From Coprobacillaceae bacterium UN01-12pH3A (GTDB taxonomy: Bacteria > Bacillota_I > Bacilli_A > Erysipelotrichales > Coprobacillaceae): a DNA stretch of 64,000 bases. This document shows, one piece after another, positions 1-8,633 of this stretch. The DNA lies in assembly GCA_027676805.1 (NCBI GenBank), contig JAQENU010000003.1, forward strand, positions 192,265 through 256,264, read 5' to 3'. Both the position numbers and the translations under genes were made by a program. Every line of letters begins with the position of its first letter. Position 1 is the first letter of the stretch. A model generated the notes under the pieces. That model searched no databases. It saw nothing but the letters and a program-made list of their open reading frames with translations, and was not told the origin of the DNA.

Positions 1-17
1 AATACGCATTATGTTGT
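1..17. repeat. Left copy of a palindromic repeat (cut by window edge)
   Basis: The first 17 bases are the exact reverse complement of 292-308. The right copy is a 24-base palindrome (10-base arms, 4-base centre), so this is probably the 3' part of the same palindrome in inverted orientation. The pair brackets about 290 bases of AT-rich DNA without a convincing gene. Confidence 0.6.
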
Positions 18-500
18 CAAATCAGTTTGTATCTAAAATACTCTAGTAAATGGAATTTACTCTAACATAAGCAACGTATATTCATCATTATATAGTAAAA
101 AAGAAAATGTAAGCTGTTTATGTTTCATATTTTGCTAATAAATCTACCCTCATTTTAACAACAAATTTCCTTGGTGACAATAATTTTTGATATTAGGATG
201 TGGATATTGGAATTTTATTTCATCTTTGTTTTATAAAAAGGCTTTATATCCTATAGTTAAATCATGATAATAGGTCTATTTTTATATCGTTACAACATAA
301 TGCGTATTATGTTGTTTTTCATTTTAATTTAATAGTACAAAATACCCAAACAGATGTTTTTCTTAAAGCAAAGAATTTATATAAATTAATCCAGCAGATA
401 GAAGATACACCACAGTTCGCCATCTTCTCTAAGACTGCTTGATTTGTCCCATTTATGAAGCTGTCATAAAAACAGGGCATATACAACAAGTGTTAAAATA
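18..500. other. AT-rich intergenic stretch, no gene seen
   Basis: No reading frame with a ribosome binding site stands out on either strand. The stretch holds the spacer between two inverted palindromes (1-17 and 292-315) and the trailing region of the downstream MATE gene. It may be a small non-autonomous element, but no transposase or target duplication is visible. Confidence 0.4.
292..315. repeat. 24-base palindrome, right copy of inverted pair
   Basis: The arms ACAACATAAT and ATTATGTTGT are perfectly complementary around a GCGT centre. The first 17 bases match 1-17 in inverted orientation. It could be a regulator site, a recombinase site or the end of a miniature element; the sequence does not decide. 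Confidence 0.6.
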
Positions 501-541
501 AAAAACTTGGAAAACCCTAATAGGCAAATTCCAAGTTTTTT
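501..541 (-). terminator. Intrinsic terminator of the MATE gene
   Basis: AAAACTTGG and CCAAGTTTT form a strong stem just downstream of the MATE stop codon, with a T run on the minus strand. Confidence 0.8.
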
Positions 542-544
542 TAA

Positions 545-1894
545 CTACAATGTTTGATTGACAGCAGATAGACGCAGCTGTTTCATTTTTATAATAAAGG
601 TTGCCAGTAAAATAATATCTGCCAGTAACCAAGCAAACTGATTGGCAAAGCATATTGCCGTATACCCGAATATTCCGACAAAAACAAAGGCAACGATGGC
701 ACGTCCGATCAATTCAGCCACTCCGGCTAACATCGTTAATGCTGAATAGCCCAATCCCTGCAAAGAGTTACGCATAATGAATAAAGCTCCTAGTAAGAAG
801 AATAAGATACTATTCATTCTTAAGAATAATGAGACATCTGCCATGATGGCGGTTTCTGACGCATCGATAAACAACTGGGCGATAAATGTTCCAAATCCCC
901 ACATAAATATACAGGCAATAATACAGTATCCAAAAGATAAAGCAAAGCTTACTTTTAAGCCCTTTTCGATACGGTCGATCTTCTTTGCCCCAAGGTTTTG
1001 TCCGCAGTATGTTGCCATAGTGATTCCCAATGTATCCATTGGCTGAGTCACCATCATCTGAATCTTGTTTGCGGCAGTGACAGCGGCAACACGGGCAGAT
1101 CCTAATCCATTAACAGCGGTCTGAATCATAACTGAACCAATGGCAGTAATAGAGAACTGCAATGCCATCGGTACGCCGATGGACAACAGTCTTTTACAGC
1201 AAGTCATATCGAAACGATATTCTTCTTTTTTAAACTTCAAAATAGGAAAACGCTTGATCATAAAGATGGCGCATAAAATAGCGGATACGGCTTGTGCTAC
1301 CAACGTTGCCCAAGCAACCCCGGCTACCCCCATTTTAAAGTTAATAACGAATACTAAGTCTAAAATAACATTCAATATTGAAGCAATAGCTAAGAAAAGT
1401 AATGGTGTTTTACTATCTCCCAATGCTCTTAATATACTTGAAAGCATATTATAGTAAATAGTGGCTACAATTCCCATGAACATGATGGAAATATATGTAT
1501 AAGAATCCTGATAAATATCAGCCGGTGTATTCATCAATGTCAATAATGACGGTGTAAAAATCATTGTCAGACTCGTTAAAACAATCGTTGCGATCAAACA
1601 TAAATAAATAGAGTTAATCACAAATTTTCTAACCCCAACTTCATCCTGAGCCCCAAAACTTTGAGAGATAGGAATCCCAAACCCACTGCATAGTCCTAAA
1701 GCAAAGCCTAAGACCAAAAAGTTAATAGAACCTGTTGCTCCTACTGCTGCTAAGGCATTTACACCAACGAACTTACCTACCACGATACTATCTACCATGT
1801 TGTATAACTGCTGGAAAATATTTCCTGCTACTAACGGCAAACAAAACGCTAAAATTAATTTTATCGGTTTGCCTTCTGTCATATCTTTAACCAT
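545..1894 (-). CDS. MATE family multidrug/cation exporter
   Basis: This 449-residue, strongly hydrophobic protein has about 12 membrane segments arranged as two related halves, the usual size and shape of MATE exporters. The N-terminus carries the family signature around residues 15-45 (LPLVAGNIFQQLYNMVDS, then VVGKFVG). Family members expel drugs or metabolites in exchange for Na+ or H+; the substrate here cannot be read from sequence. The start is preceded by AGGAGG at good spacing, a promoter lies at 1,926-1,954 and a terminator at 501-541, so it is probably monocistronic. Confidence 0.92.
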   Translation of the reverse strand: MVKDMTEGKPIKLILAFCLPLVAGNIFQQLYNMVDSIVVGKFVGVNALAAVGATGSINFLVLGFALGLCSGFGIPISQSFGAQDEVGVRKFVINSIYLCLIATIVLTSLTMIFTPSLLTLMNTPADIYQDSYTYISIMFMGIVATIYYNMLSSILRALGDSKTPLLFLAIASILNVILDLVFVINFKMGVAGVAWATLVAQAVSAILCAIFMIKRFPILKFKKEEYRFDMTCCKRLLSIGVPMALQFSITAIGSVMIQTAVNGLGSARVAAVTAANKIQMMVTQPMDTLGITMATYCGQNLGAKKIDRIEKGLKVSFALSFGYCIIACIFMWGFGTFIAQLFIDASETAIMADVSLFLRMNSILFFLLGALFIMRNSLQGLGYSALTMLAGVAELIGRAIVAFVFVGIFGYTAICFANQFAWLLADIILLATFIIKMKQLRLSAVNQTL

Positions 1895-1925
1895 ATCTTA
1901 ACCTCCTCTTAACCCAACTTCTAAG

Positions 1926-1954
1926 AGTTTACACCAAAAATTTAGTGAATTCAA
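1926..1954 (-). promoter_or_regulatory. Sigma-A-like promoter of the MATE gene
   Basis: On the minus strand TTGAAT (1,949-1,954) and TAAACT (1,926-1,931) are separated by 17 bases, just upstream of the MATE ribosome binding site. Confidence 0.5.
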
Positions 1955-2040
1955 TAGGTAAAGTAAAGACAGCTATTGGTTAGCCTTGGATTACAAATCC
2001 ATTTTTCAGCGCATTATTCACCATTTATTTTATTAAATCA

Positions 2041-2490
2041 TTACTTATTTTTTATCTGTTCAATCATTTCTTTTAAAAGATCAAGATCTGTATAATCTCC
2101 TGACTTTTCCAAACGAGCAGCCATCATCTGATCTCCCTGAGGATCTTTTTTTATAGAATTGCAAATCATTTTCAAAAGACTCTTACTCGCAAAACCCAAC
2201 TGACTATAATCTACACCACCGGTAAAATAATAAAAAGGGGTGGTCTCTAAATGGTTGGCTTTCTTTATCTCTTGAATCTTTATCTGATCGTCTCTTGAAG
2301 TTAATCCACAGGCAAAGACAATCAATTGTCCCGGATTTACTTTCACTGTTTTATTAAAGTGACTAAAATCACGAGTTCTCTTTTTTATATCTTTTACATT
2401 AATTAGTTCGCCGTTTAACTCTTCACTCAATTTTTTCGCATATTTTAAGGTAAACCCGGTCTTACTTGAATAGATAACGATTGTTTTCAT
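2041..2490 (-). CDS. Flavodoxin domain protein
   Basis: The 149-residue protein begins with the phosphate-binding loop of flavodoxins: a beta strand (TIVIYSS) followed by KTGFTLKYAKKL. It should bind FMN and act as a cytoplasmic electron carrier or quinone/disulfide reductase. It is the last gene of a three-gene operon (FMN-binding lipid-anchored or secreted protein, MarR regulator, flavodoxin) and overlaps the MarR gene by four bases. The operon resembles redox-stress modules; the specific partner is unknown. Confidence 0.8.
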   Translation of the reverse strand: MKTIVIYSSKTGFTLKYAKKLSEELNGELINVKDIKKRTRDFSHFNKTVKVNPGQLIVFACGLTSRDDQIKIQEIKKANHLETTPFYYFTGGVDYSQLGFASKSLLKMICNSIKKDPQGDQMMAARLEKSGDYTDLDLLKEMIEQIKNK

Positions 2491-2954
2491 TGATGTTCTC
2501 CTTTAATTTTAATCAGATTCTGTTCAATTTTGCTCATCGTTTTAAATGTTCTTTCAATTTCCTCATCACTCAGCCCATCATATAAAGCTGCCATGAAGGC
2601 CTCTTCTTGTTCATAATATTTTTCTCCTAAGTCCTGGATCTTCTGTGTTGGCACGATTCTTACTTTTCGCTTATCCTGCGGATCATTCATCGTTTTAATA
2701 AAGCCATTCTTTTCCAGTTTTAATGCAATCTGTTTAACATTTTGATGAGAACTTCCCATAATTTCAGATAAATCATTAATTGTCGGTGCTTCCTCTTTAA
2801 ACAGCGATAGACAGATTAATAAAAAGAACTGTTTACATGTAATTTCCTCATAAAACTGATCTCCTGCCTGCTGAAGGCGATTATCAAAACAAAAAAATAA
2901 TCCAAACAAGGCCTTTCTGCTTTCCATGCCTTCTAATAATTTATCTCTATTCAT
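2487..2954 (-). CDS. MarR family transcriptional regulator
   Basis: The 155-residue protein has the MarR winged-helix layout: helices, then a recognition region around residues 60-85 (TINDLSEIMGSSHQNVKQIALKLEKNGF split over helix-turn-helix), then a wing with DPQDKRKVRI. It shares one base with the stop of the upstream FMN-binding gene (TAATG), so the two are translationally coupled. Two GTAAT-type palindromes in the operon promoter are its likely binding sites, implying autorepression relieved by a small ligand or oxidation. Confidence 0.88.
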   Translation of the reverse strand: MNRDKLLEGMESRKALFGLFFCFDNRLQQAGDQFYEEITCKQFFLLICLSLFKEEAPTINDLSEIMGSSHQNVKQIALKLEKNGFIKTMNDPQDKRKVRIVPTQKIQDLGEKYYEQEEAFMAALYDGLSDEEIERTFKTMSKIEQNLIKIKGEHQ

Positions 2955-3331
2955 TATTTTTCTCCCTCCTGCAATGCCTGATTGACAGCATGCTTGATGA
3001 CTTCACTTGATAAGGTAGCACCACTGATGGTATCTACATCCCAAGTATTTTCCTTTATCATCTCTTTCGTTATTGTTTCCGCTTGCTTTCCAAGCCCATG
3101 CTCATGCTTAAGAATTTGAATGTCTGTTATTTCTTTATTGAGAATCGTCACTTCAACCTTTGCTTTAATCAGCAAAGTCTCCGCTTCGCCAATGTAACTG
3201 CCATCCTTTACATGTAAGACCTGTTCATTCTTTAATCGGTCAACATCATTCTTTTCTTTAAAAAAGATACCCCCAAATACAATGAGGATCATTAATCCAA
3301 TAAAGCCAATAATCTTTAGTAGTTTTTTCAT
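2954..3331 (-). CDS. FMN-binding domain protein, membrane-anchored
   Basis: From the chosen start the protein is about 125 residues: a short basic N-terminus, one hydrophobic segment (residues 5-22) acting as anchor or signal, then an FMN-binding domain ending in the signature DVDTISGATLSS, where the threonine-serine region normally carries covalently attached or tightly bound FMN. Such domains occur in extracytoplasmic electron transfer. Upstream in-frame starts at 3,340 and 3,352 are possible; anything further upstream lies in the promoter. First gene of the redox operon with the MarR and flavodoxin genes. Confidence 0.75.
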   Translation of the reverse strand: MKKLLKIIGFIGLMILIVFGGIFFKEKNDVDRLKNEQVLHVKDGSYIGEAETLLIKAKVEVTILNKEITDIQILKHEHGLGKQAETITKEMIKENTWDVDTISGATLSSEVIKHAVNQALQEGEK

Positions 3332-3343
3332 AGTCACCATTAT

Positions 3344-3397
3344 GTAATACATTACCTTTCTAATAAGTAATATATTACACATATAGAAAATTGTCAA
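3344..3397 (-). promoter_or_regulatory. Promoter with two MarR-type operators
   Basis: TTGACA (3,392-3,397) and TATATT (3,369-3,374) are 17 bases apart on the minus strand. A perfect palindrome GTAATATATTAC (3,367-3,378) covers the -10 and a near-perfect copy GTAATACATTAC (3,344-3,355) sits just downstream, centres 23 bases apart. These are well placed for repression by the MarR protein of the operon. Confidence 0.75.
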
Positions 3398-3453
3398 CCC
3401 CTCTTGACAGTTTCCTTACGTCATCTGTTATCGTTAACTTAGGAGGAATGAAT

Positions 3454-3900
3454 ATGGATTGTCTGATCTGCGAAAGAATTGAACAAATAAAGAAAAAACA
3501 AAATCGTTATTTTGTAAAGGAATTGAAAACCGGCTATGTCGTATTGGGAGATCATCAGTATTTTAAAGGATATACACTTTTTCTATGTAAACAGCATGTC
3601 ACTGAGCTTTTTGATTTAGAGGAGGATTTCAGAAAGACCTTTATGGAAGAAATGATAATGGTTGCAAAAGCTGTCAAAATTGCGTTTGGCGCCGAAAAGA
3701 TAAATTATGAATGTTTGGGAAATGGGGATGCCCATCTGCATTGGCATTTATTTCCAAGACATTCTCAGGATACACCGATTCCCGGTCCGGTCTGGTGGGT
3801 ACCTTATGAAGAGATGAATCATGTACGTAATAAATTAGAAGATGAAGCTTTAGCGATAGAAATAAAAAAACTACAGGATGTTCTGAATGAACTTCTGTAG
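3454..3900 (+). CDS. HIT family nucleotide hydrolase
   Basis: A 148-residue histidine-triad protein with the catalytic motif HLHWH (H94, H96, H98) followed by FPRH. HIT proteins hydrolyse or transfer nucleotidyl groups from dinucleoside polyphosphates or adenylated compounds. The start at 3,454 was chosen because AGGAGG lies seven bases upstream; longer in-frame extension would overlap the divergent operon's promoter. Two cysteines near the N-terminus (C3, C6) resemble a partial metal site. Transcribed divergently from the redox operon and followed by a bidirectional terminator. Confidence 0.88.
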   Translation: MDCLICERIEQIKKKQNRYFVKELKTGYVVLGDHQYFKGYTLFLCKQHVTELFDLEEDFRKTFMEEMIMVAKAVKIAFGAEKINYECLGNGDAHLHWHLFPRHSQDTPIPGPVWWVPYEEMNHVRNKLEDEALAIEIKKLQDVLNELL

Positions 3901-3905
3901 TTTTT
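3866..3905. terminator. Bidirectional terminator between HIT gene and aroD
   Basis: AAAAACTACAG (3,866-3,876) pairs with CTGTAGTTTTT (3,895-3,905), giving A/T runs on both sides. It overlaps the 3' end of the HIT gene and serves the converging aroD operon as well. Confidence 0.8.
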
Positions 3906-4647
3906 ATAATCCTTCGTGCATTAATGCCAATAATTGATGAAGCTGGTTGGCTGATATCTGTCCCGGCGCTGATGATTGCTGTCCGCTGCCAAACGTCACA
4001 GCACTGCCAAATAACTCACCGACAGCACGTGTAACAAAACCTAGTTTTGACATCGACATCGTGATGATCGGCTGGCTAAATCGTTCATTGGCTTTATATG
4101 TCACTTCCAACAATGCCAGCACATCTTCCATGGTTTTAGGCATCACAGCTAATTTAAAAATATCTGCCCGTAAGTTTCTCATTTTTTCAAAGCATGCCAT
4201 CATTTCTTTTTTACTTGGCGTTTGTGAAAAATCATGATAAGAAGCAATGACTCCAACGTGATGCTGATGAGCAAGTTTCAATATTTCAGTGAACAGTTCA
4301 TCGCCGCGAGAAAATTCAACATCGATCAAATCGATTTGCTGACTCTCGATCAGTGAACGATAAATATCAAAATATCTTTCTGTAATTTTATTACCGCCTT
4401 CATAAATCGTTCGAAAAGTTGTCAATAGGATACAGTCCGGCAATTGTTTTCGAATCAGTTCCAACGCTGCCATAAGCTCTGATTCTTCTTCTACTTTTTC
4501 ATAATGGTCGATTCGCCATTCAACCAGATCGTAATAGACATCCTTTAACGCATTCAGCTCACCTTGCAATTCTGCTTTATCTTTTGCGATTAAAGGGACA
4601 CAAATCTTAGGCAATCCATTTTTCAATTCTAAATTTTTTATATACAT
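3904..4647 (-). CDS. aroD: Type I 3-dehydroquinate dehydratase
   Basis: The 247-residue protein fits the type I (class I aldolase) family. The Schiff-base lysine is K165 (FKLAVMP) and its partner histidine H138 (SYHDF); E43 and R45 (VEWRID) and R79 (TTFRT) match substrate-binding residues. It converts 3-dehydroquinate to 3-dehydroshikimate in the shikimate pathway. The gene overlaps the preceding unknown gene by ten bases, pointing to coupled translation. No other shikimate genes lie beside it. Confidence 0.93.
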   Translation of the reverse strand: MYIKNLELKNGLPKICVPLIAKDKAELQGELNALKDVYYDLVEWRIDHYEKVEEESELMAALELIRKQLPDCILLTTFRTIYEGGNKITERYFDIYRSLIESQQIDLIDVEFSRGDELFTEILKLAHQHHVGVIASYHDFSQTPSKKEMMACFEKMRNLRADIFKLAVMPKTMEDVLALLEVTYKANERFSQPIITMSMSKLGFVTRAVGELFGSAVTFGSGQQSSAPGQISANQLHQLLALMHEGL

Positions 4648-5414
4648 AGCTGCTCCTTTTGTTCACAGATCGGAATGATTTCTAAAATATGTTCCGGTGT
4701 GACTTGATATTCACTCGCTAAATCGATTTGCACATCAATCTGCTGATGCGAAGAAATAACCATTAAAGCATAATAAACCAAAGCTGTTTTCATTCCTACT
4801 TCTGAACCATCAGCACTGAAACTATAAGGATTAAAGTTAGATGCACGATCAATGAATTTAATCATATAAGGGGCAGATTGGTCAATCCAGCCCTGATGCA
4901 GTCCTTTCAATCCGACATACTTTTCAATTTCACTCAATACTTTCGGTCTTGCTCTCAGGGCACCGTCATATGGGCGATTTTCTCTTAATGTCAAAAAGCA
5001 GTCCAGCTGATAATCCCCAAAGATTTTATAATGCAGCTTTGAATTTCCTTGATCGACTAAATTATAGCTTTTATTTTGATAAGTCAATTTCTTTGTATAG
5101 ATATCTATGTATATCCCATTGCTGTGCAGATATTCATTCAAACTTGAATCACATGATAGTGCCTGTTTCATATTGATAAGACCCGTACGTTTAATTGAAG
5201 CGCATTGGTCATTGTTTGTTGTGCTATGAATCCCCACGATTTTCAAATCATCGATATCAAAATCCTGTAAAGAGCCCTCTATCTCTTTTAAAAACAAATC
5301 AACATCGGCAATTTGTTTTTCCTTTCCCGTATTGATAATACGGCTTTCCTCCACTTGAAACATTCCCGCTAAAGTTTCAATGGCTTTTTGTAATGTGGTG
5401 ATATCGTAAATCAT
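4638..5414 (-). CDS. Unknown protein coupled to aroD
   Basis: About 258 residues, soluble, no signal peptide or membrane segment, and no family I can name. Conserved-looking stretches are a central ADGSEVGMKTALVYYALMV and a late EYQVTPEHILEIIP. The start at 5,414 follows AGGAGGG at good spacing; the longer frame would begin inside that site. Its last ten bases overlap the start of aroD, so the two are co-translated and may be functionally linked to aromatic or related metabolism, which is inference only. Confidence 0.7.
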   Translation of the reverse strand: MIYDITTLQKAIETLAGMFQVEESRIINTGKEKQIADVDLFLKEIEGSLQDFDIDDLKIVGIHSTTNNDQCASIKRTGLINMKQALSCDSSLNEYLHSNGIYIDIYTKKLTYQNKSYNLVDQGNSKLHYKIFGDYQLDCFLTLRENRPYDGALRARPKVLSEIEKYVGLKGLHQGWIDQSAPYMIKFIDRASNFNPYSFSADGSEVGMKTALVYYALMVISSHQQIDVQIDLASEYQVTPEHILEIIPICEQKEQLCI

Positions 5415-5481
5415 CCAAATCCCTCCTAATATGAACATCATAGCATTTTTTTAATTGAAGAGGCAACTAACTTACTGTTAT

Positions 5482-5514
5482 TGTCAAAATAAAACACCCA
5501 GCTTTCTGGGTGTC
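5482..5514 (-). terminator. Terminator of the dNTPase gene
   Basis: ACACCCAG and CTGGGTGT form an 8-base stem with a four-base loop, followed by a T-rich run on the minus strand; it overlaps the stop codon of the HD-domain gene. Confidence 0.8.
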
Positions 5515-6691
5515 AGATCATTTCATCGTGAACGATTGGTAAGAAAATACGCTCATATTCACTTAGTACATAAGAATCGGTCATTGCCGATAAATAATCA
5601 CAAACAATCAGTTCAGGTGCATTTTTTTGATAATCCGACGTCATTTTTTCCTTGTAACGCCAAATACCGGTTGTTTTTGATTTTGGCGTCATCAGATCAT
5701 CATAATAAACATCATACAGTTCTTTAATCATACGAACTAGCTTTCCGTTTTCTTTAACTAGGACAGGATGATGATGAACACGTAATGATAAAAAGTTCAG
5801 CAGCTCCTTTAATGCCTGAAAGACTTCGGATGAAAAGCTCAAATAAGGCTTATTGTAGCTGTGGATCACTAAATCCCCAATCAGACGATTAATCATGGAT
5901 TTATTGTCAATACCCAACACTTTTACTACATGTTCCGGTAAATCATCAATAGTAATTAAGCCGACTTTTACAGCGTCTTCAATATCTTTTCCAATATAAG
6001 ATATAACATCAGATACGCGAACGACACAGCCTTCTAATGTCATTGGCCGAATTCTTAAACTGGTGCCTTCTTTTTTCCAGCAGTCCTCATATTCCTGCCA
6101 AAACTGAGCAATGGTCTTTTCTTTATCGGGGACATATTTCTGTGACAGCATCTCGCCATTATGACATAAAATACCGTCTAATACCTGTAAGGAAACATTA
6201 TATCCGACACCATTGCGCTCAATAAACAAAATGTTGCGGACACTATTGGCATTATGACAAAAATAGCCAAAGCCACTGTCTTTTAATTTTTGATTCAATG
6301 CCATTTCACCGACATGACCATAGGGTGCATGACCTAAATCATGACCTAAAGCAATGGCTTCAATCAAATCCAAATTAAGATTCAACCCGCGGCCAATCTG
6401 TCTGGCAATACGGCTCACCCACTGAACATGAATCGAACGTTTGGATATATGGGCACTCCTGAAAAATGAAAGAGCCTGAGTTTTATCCACATAACGCTGA
6501 TAGGATTTACAATATAAAACGCGATCAATATCTTCTTCAAACGGCCAGCGAATATCAAATTCACCCGGCTTTGAAATGCTCTCCTTGACTTTGATGCAGT
6601 CACTGTTTTTAGTCGCATAGACAGAAAGATGATCATCTGTTTCTTTTGTTAGCTTCAATGCGTTTTTAATAATCTGTTCTTCTTTTTTCAT
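5513..6691 (-). CDS. HD-domain deoxynucleoside triphosphate triphosphohydrolase
   Basis: The 393-residue protein has the dGTPase-type HD layout: H88 in RSIHVQWVSRIARQI and the HD pair H117-D118 in ALGHDLGHAPYGH, with a further metal aspartate expected later. Such enzymes release tripolyphosphate from dNTPs to balance nucleotide pools. The start at 6,691 follows AAAGGAG at eight bases. It lies between unrelated genes with its own terminator. Confidence 0.88.
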   Translation of the reverse strand: MKKEEQIIKNALKLTKETDDHLSVYATKNSDCIKVKESISKPGEFDIRWPFEEDIDRVLYCKSYQRYVDKTQALSFFRSAHISKRSIHVQWVSRIARQIGRGLNLNLDLIEAIALGHDLGHAPYGHVGEMALNQKLKDSGFGYFCHNANSVRNILFIERNGVGYNVSLQVLDGILCHNGEMLSQKYVPDKEKTIAQFWQEYEDCWKKEGTSLRIRPMTLEGCVVRVSDVISYIGKDIEDAVKVGLITIDDLPEHVVKVLGIDNKSMINRLIGDLVIHSYNKPYLSFSSEVFQALKELLNFLSLRVHHHPVLVKENGKLVRMIKELYDVYYDDLMTPKSKTTGIWRYKEKMTSDYQKNAPELIVCDYLSAMTDSYVLSEYERIFLPIVHDEMI

Positions 6692-6740
6692 CGCGTTCAC
6701 TCCTTTTTATAATAGTATAGTGAAATTACATAAATTATGC

Positions 6741-6770
6741 AAAAAAAGTGATAATTCTATCACTTTCCTT
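6741..6770 (-). terminator. Terminator of the GNAT gene
   Basis: AAAGTGATA and TATCACTTT form a 9-base stem with a T run on the minus strand, directly after the GNAT stop codon. Confidence 0.75.
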
Positions 6771-7194
6771 ATAAATACTTAATCATTTTGATATGCTGGC
6801 AATATTCATCAAAATACACATCGCCTTGTTTATGATAACCGCTTTTTTCATAAAATCCGACTGCACTGATCTGTGCTGATAATTCTGCTTTCTTACCGTT
6901 TAACTCTTTTATTTTATCTTCGAGCAATTTTAATATTTCAGCTCCTAGATGCTGTTTTCGATATTCTTTTAAAACCGCAATTCGTCCTAAAAGATAGGTA
7001 TCCGGTGTCCCCTCTTTTTGATAAAGACGCCCACATGCCACAGGCTGATCATTATCAAAAATTACAGCGTGATATGCGATCGGATCAATTTCATCAAATT
7101 CTTGGGTAAATCCCTGTTCTTCCATAAACACCTTGATACGTATTGCTTTTGCAGGATGATGCTCCTTCCAATCTTTTGCAATTCTGCTTTCCAT
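6769..7194 (-). CDS. GNAT family N-acetyltransferase
   Basis: About 141 residues with the GNAT fold signature: the acetyl-CoA loop LGRIAVLKEYRKQHLGAEIL (V/I-x-x-x-x-R-x-x-x-x-G variant) and a C-terminal GFYEKSGY. It resembles the ElaA/YjcF-like branch of small acetyltransferases. The acceptor is unknown. I prefer the second methionine (7,194) because the G-rich ribosome binding site is too close to the first. Confidence 0.85.
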   Translation of the reverse strand: MESRIAKDWKEHHPAKAIRIKVFMEEQGFTQEFDEIDPIAYHAVIFDNDQPVACGRLYQKEGTPDTYLLGRIAVLKEYRKQHLGAEILKLLEDKIKELNGKKAELSAQISAVGFYEKSGYHKQGDVYFDEYCQHIKMIKYL

Positions 7195-7217
7195 TTTCAT
7201 TCCCCCCTATATAAAGA

Positions 7218-7245
7218 AGAAAAAAAGAGTAAGGCTACTCTTCTT
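7218..7245 (-). terminator. Terminator of the CorC-like gene
   Basis: A short stem (AGAGTAG with CTTACTCT) and a long T run on the minus strand overlap the stop of the HlyC/CorC gene. Confidence 0.55.
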
Positions 7246-8509
7246 CTTCCGTTTCCTCAATCGGATCCATAATCGTTAATTTCAATAACGATATACGGTT
7301 TTTATGAATTTTTTCTACTTCGATCAAGACATCATCAATCACTAACTGATGATGCAATTCCGGTGCGCCATTGCAGGCTCCCAATACCATCCCGCCGATT
7401 GATTCAAATTCTTCTGATTCAAAATGTGTTCCAATTTCATCATTGATTTCATTAAAACTCATAGCGCCATCTACATAATAAGATTTATCATCGATCTGCT
7501 TGATCAATTCTTCCTCTTCATCATATTCATCATCGATATTCCCAACAATTTCTTCTACAATATCTTCAAATGTCACCAATCCGCTCATAACCCCATATTC
7601 ATCTAATACAACTGCCAGCGACACTCTTTCTTTACGCATTGCCGCAAAAACATCTGAAATGTGGTTGAACTCATAAACCATATAAGCTTCACGCATATAG
7701 TCTTTAATTGAAAAAACTTCTTTATCGAAATCTATAAATAATAAATCCTTCATATTTAATACACCTAATATTTCATCAAATGACTGACTGTGTACTAAGA
7801 TACGGGAAAATTGTTCTTTTTTATATGTTTCGATCAGTTCATCATAGGTAACATCTTCCGCTACTGAAATGACATTAATACGTGGTGTCATGATTTCACG
7901 AATTTCGGTATCACCGAATTCAAATACATTGTGAATCATTTCTTTTTCTTCTGTTTCCAATACACCGGCTTCATGCCCGACTGTCACGAAGGTTTTTAAA
8001 TCCTCTTCCGTAATTGCCGGTGCTTCTTCGATCTTTCCACCAAAAAGCTTGATAATCATCCCTGAAATAAAATTTAATATGATCACGACCGGTTTAAATA
8101 AAACGATCAGCCAAGTAATAATTTTACCTATTCTTAGAGAAAATGAGTCAGCATATTTAGTAGATAAAGATTTTGGGGTGATTTCCGAGAAAATCAAGAT
8201 TAAAATCGTTACAACTGCCGTAGCGATTCCAATTCCGCTGTTTCCAAAGATCGCAATTGCGATTGAAGTGGTAAGGGAAGTCGCTAAAATGTTGACTAAG
8301 TTGTTTCCTACAAGAATTGTACTTAATAGCGCATTCGTGTTTGACAATAGTTTTTCTACTGTTTTAGCACGTTTGTCGCCGTCTTCTGCCAGAGTTCTCA
8401 TCCTTATTTTATTTACTGATAGCAGTGCTGATTCAGAAGCACTGAAAAAAGCTGATAACACTAGACAGACAATAAAAATTACTATCTGCATCGATTGTTC
8501 CGGGTCCAA
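7235..8509 (-). CDS. CNNM/CorC (hemolysin C) family membrane transporter
   Basis: The 424-residue protein shows the standard order: an N-terminal DUF21 membrane domain with about four segments (residues 1-150, starting IFIVCLVLSAFFSASESAL), a pair of CBS domains (about 185-335, with MTPRINVI and VVLDEYG), and a C-terminal CorC_HlyC domain ending near residue 410. Relatives are linked to Mg2+ or Co2+ efflux. The predicted start is a TTG with a rather distant GGAG; an internal ATG at 8,491 is possible. Confidence 0.88.
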   Translation of the reverse strand: MDPEQSMQIVIFIVCLVLSAFFSASESALLSVNKIRMRTLAEDGDKRAKTVEKLLSNTNALLSTILVGNNLVNILATSLTTSIAIAIFGNSGIGIATAVVTILILIFSEITPKSLSTKYADSFSLRIGKIITWLIVLFKPVVIILNFISGMIIKLFGGKIEEAPAITEEDLKTFVTVGHEAGVLETEEKEMIHNVFEFGDTEIREIMTPRINVISVAEDVTYDELIETYKKEQFSRILVHSQSFDEILGVLNMKDLLFIDFDKEVFSIKDYMREAYMVYEFNHISDVFAAMRKERVSLAVVLDEYGVMSGLVTFEDIVEEIVGNIDDEYDEEEELIKQIDDKSYYVDGAMSFNEINDEIGTHFESEEFESIGGMVLGACNGAPELHHQLVIDDVLIEVEKIHKNRISLLKLTIMDPIEETEEEE

Positions 8510-8545
8510 ATTAAATCCATCTCCTTTAATAATATAATTGCTTAA

Positions 8546-8574
8546 ATTATATGATATCTATAATGAAATGTCAA
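8546..8574 (-). promoter_or_regulatory. Sigma-A promoter of the CorC-like gene
   Basis: Consensus TTGACA (8,569-8,574) and TATAAT (8,546-8,551) with 17-base spacing on the minus strand, about 40 bases before the start codon. Confidence 0.75.
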
Positions 8575-8606
8575 ATAGTCGATATTCTGACTTTATTTCA
8601 TGTACC

Positions 8607-8633
8607 AAAAAACAAGAGCGAACTCTTGTTTTT
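8607..8633 (-). terminator. Terminator of the small protein gene
   Basis: AACAAGAG and CTCTTGTT form a perfect stem around CGAA with T runs, immediately after the small gene's stop. Confidence 0.8.

Noticed and set aside
8049..8537. 162-codon plus-strand frame opposite the CorC-like gene
   Set aside because: The minus-strand gene has clear DUF21/CBS domains; the plus frame has low-information composition and no start site.
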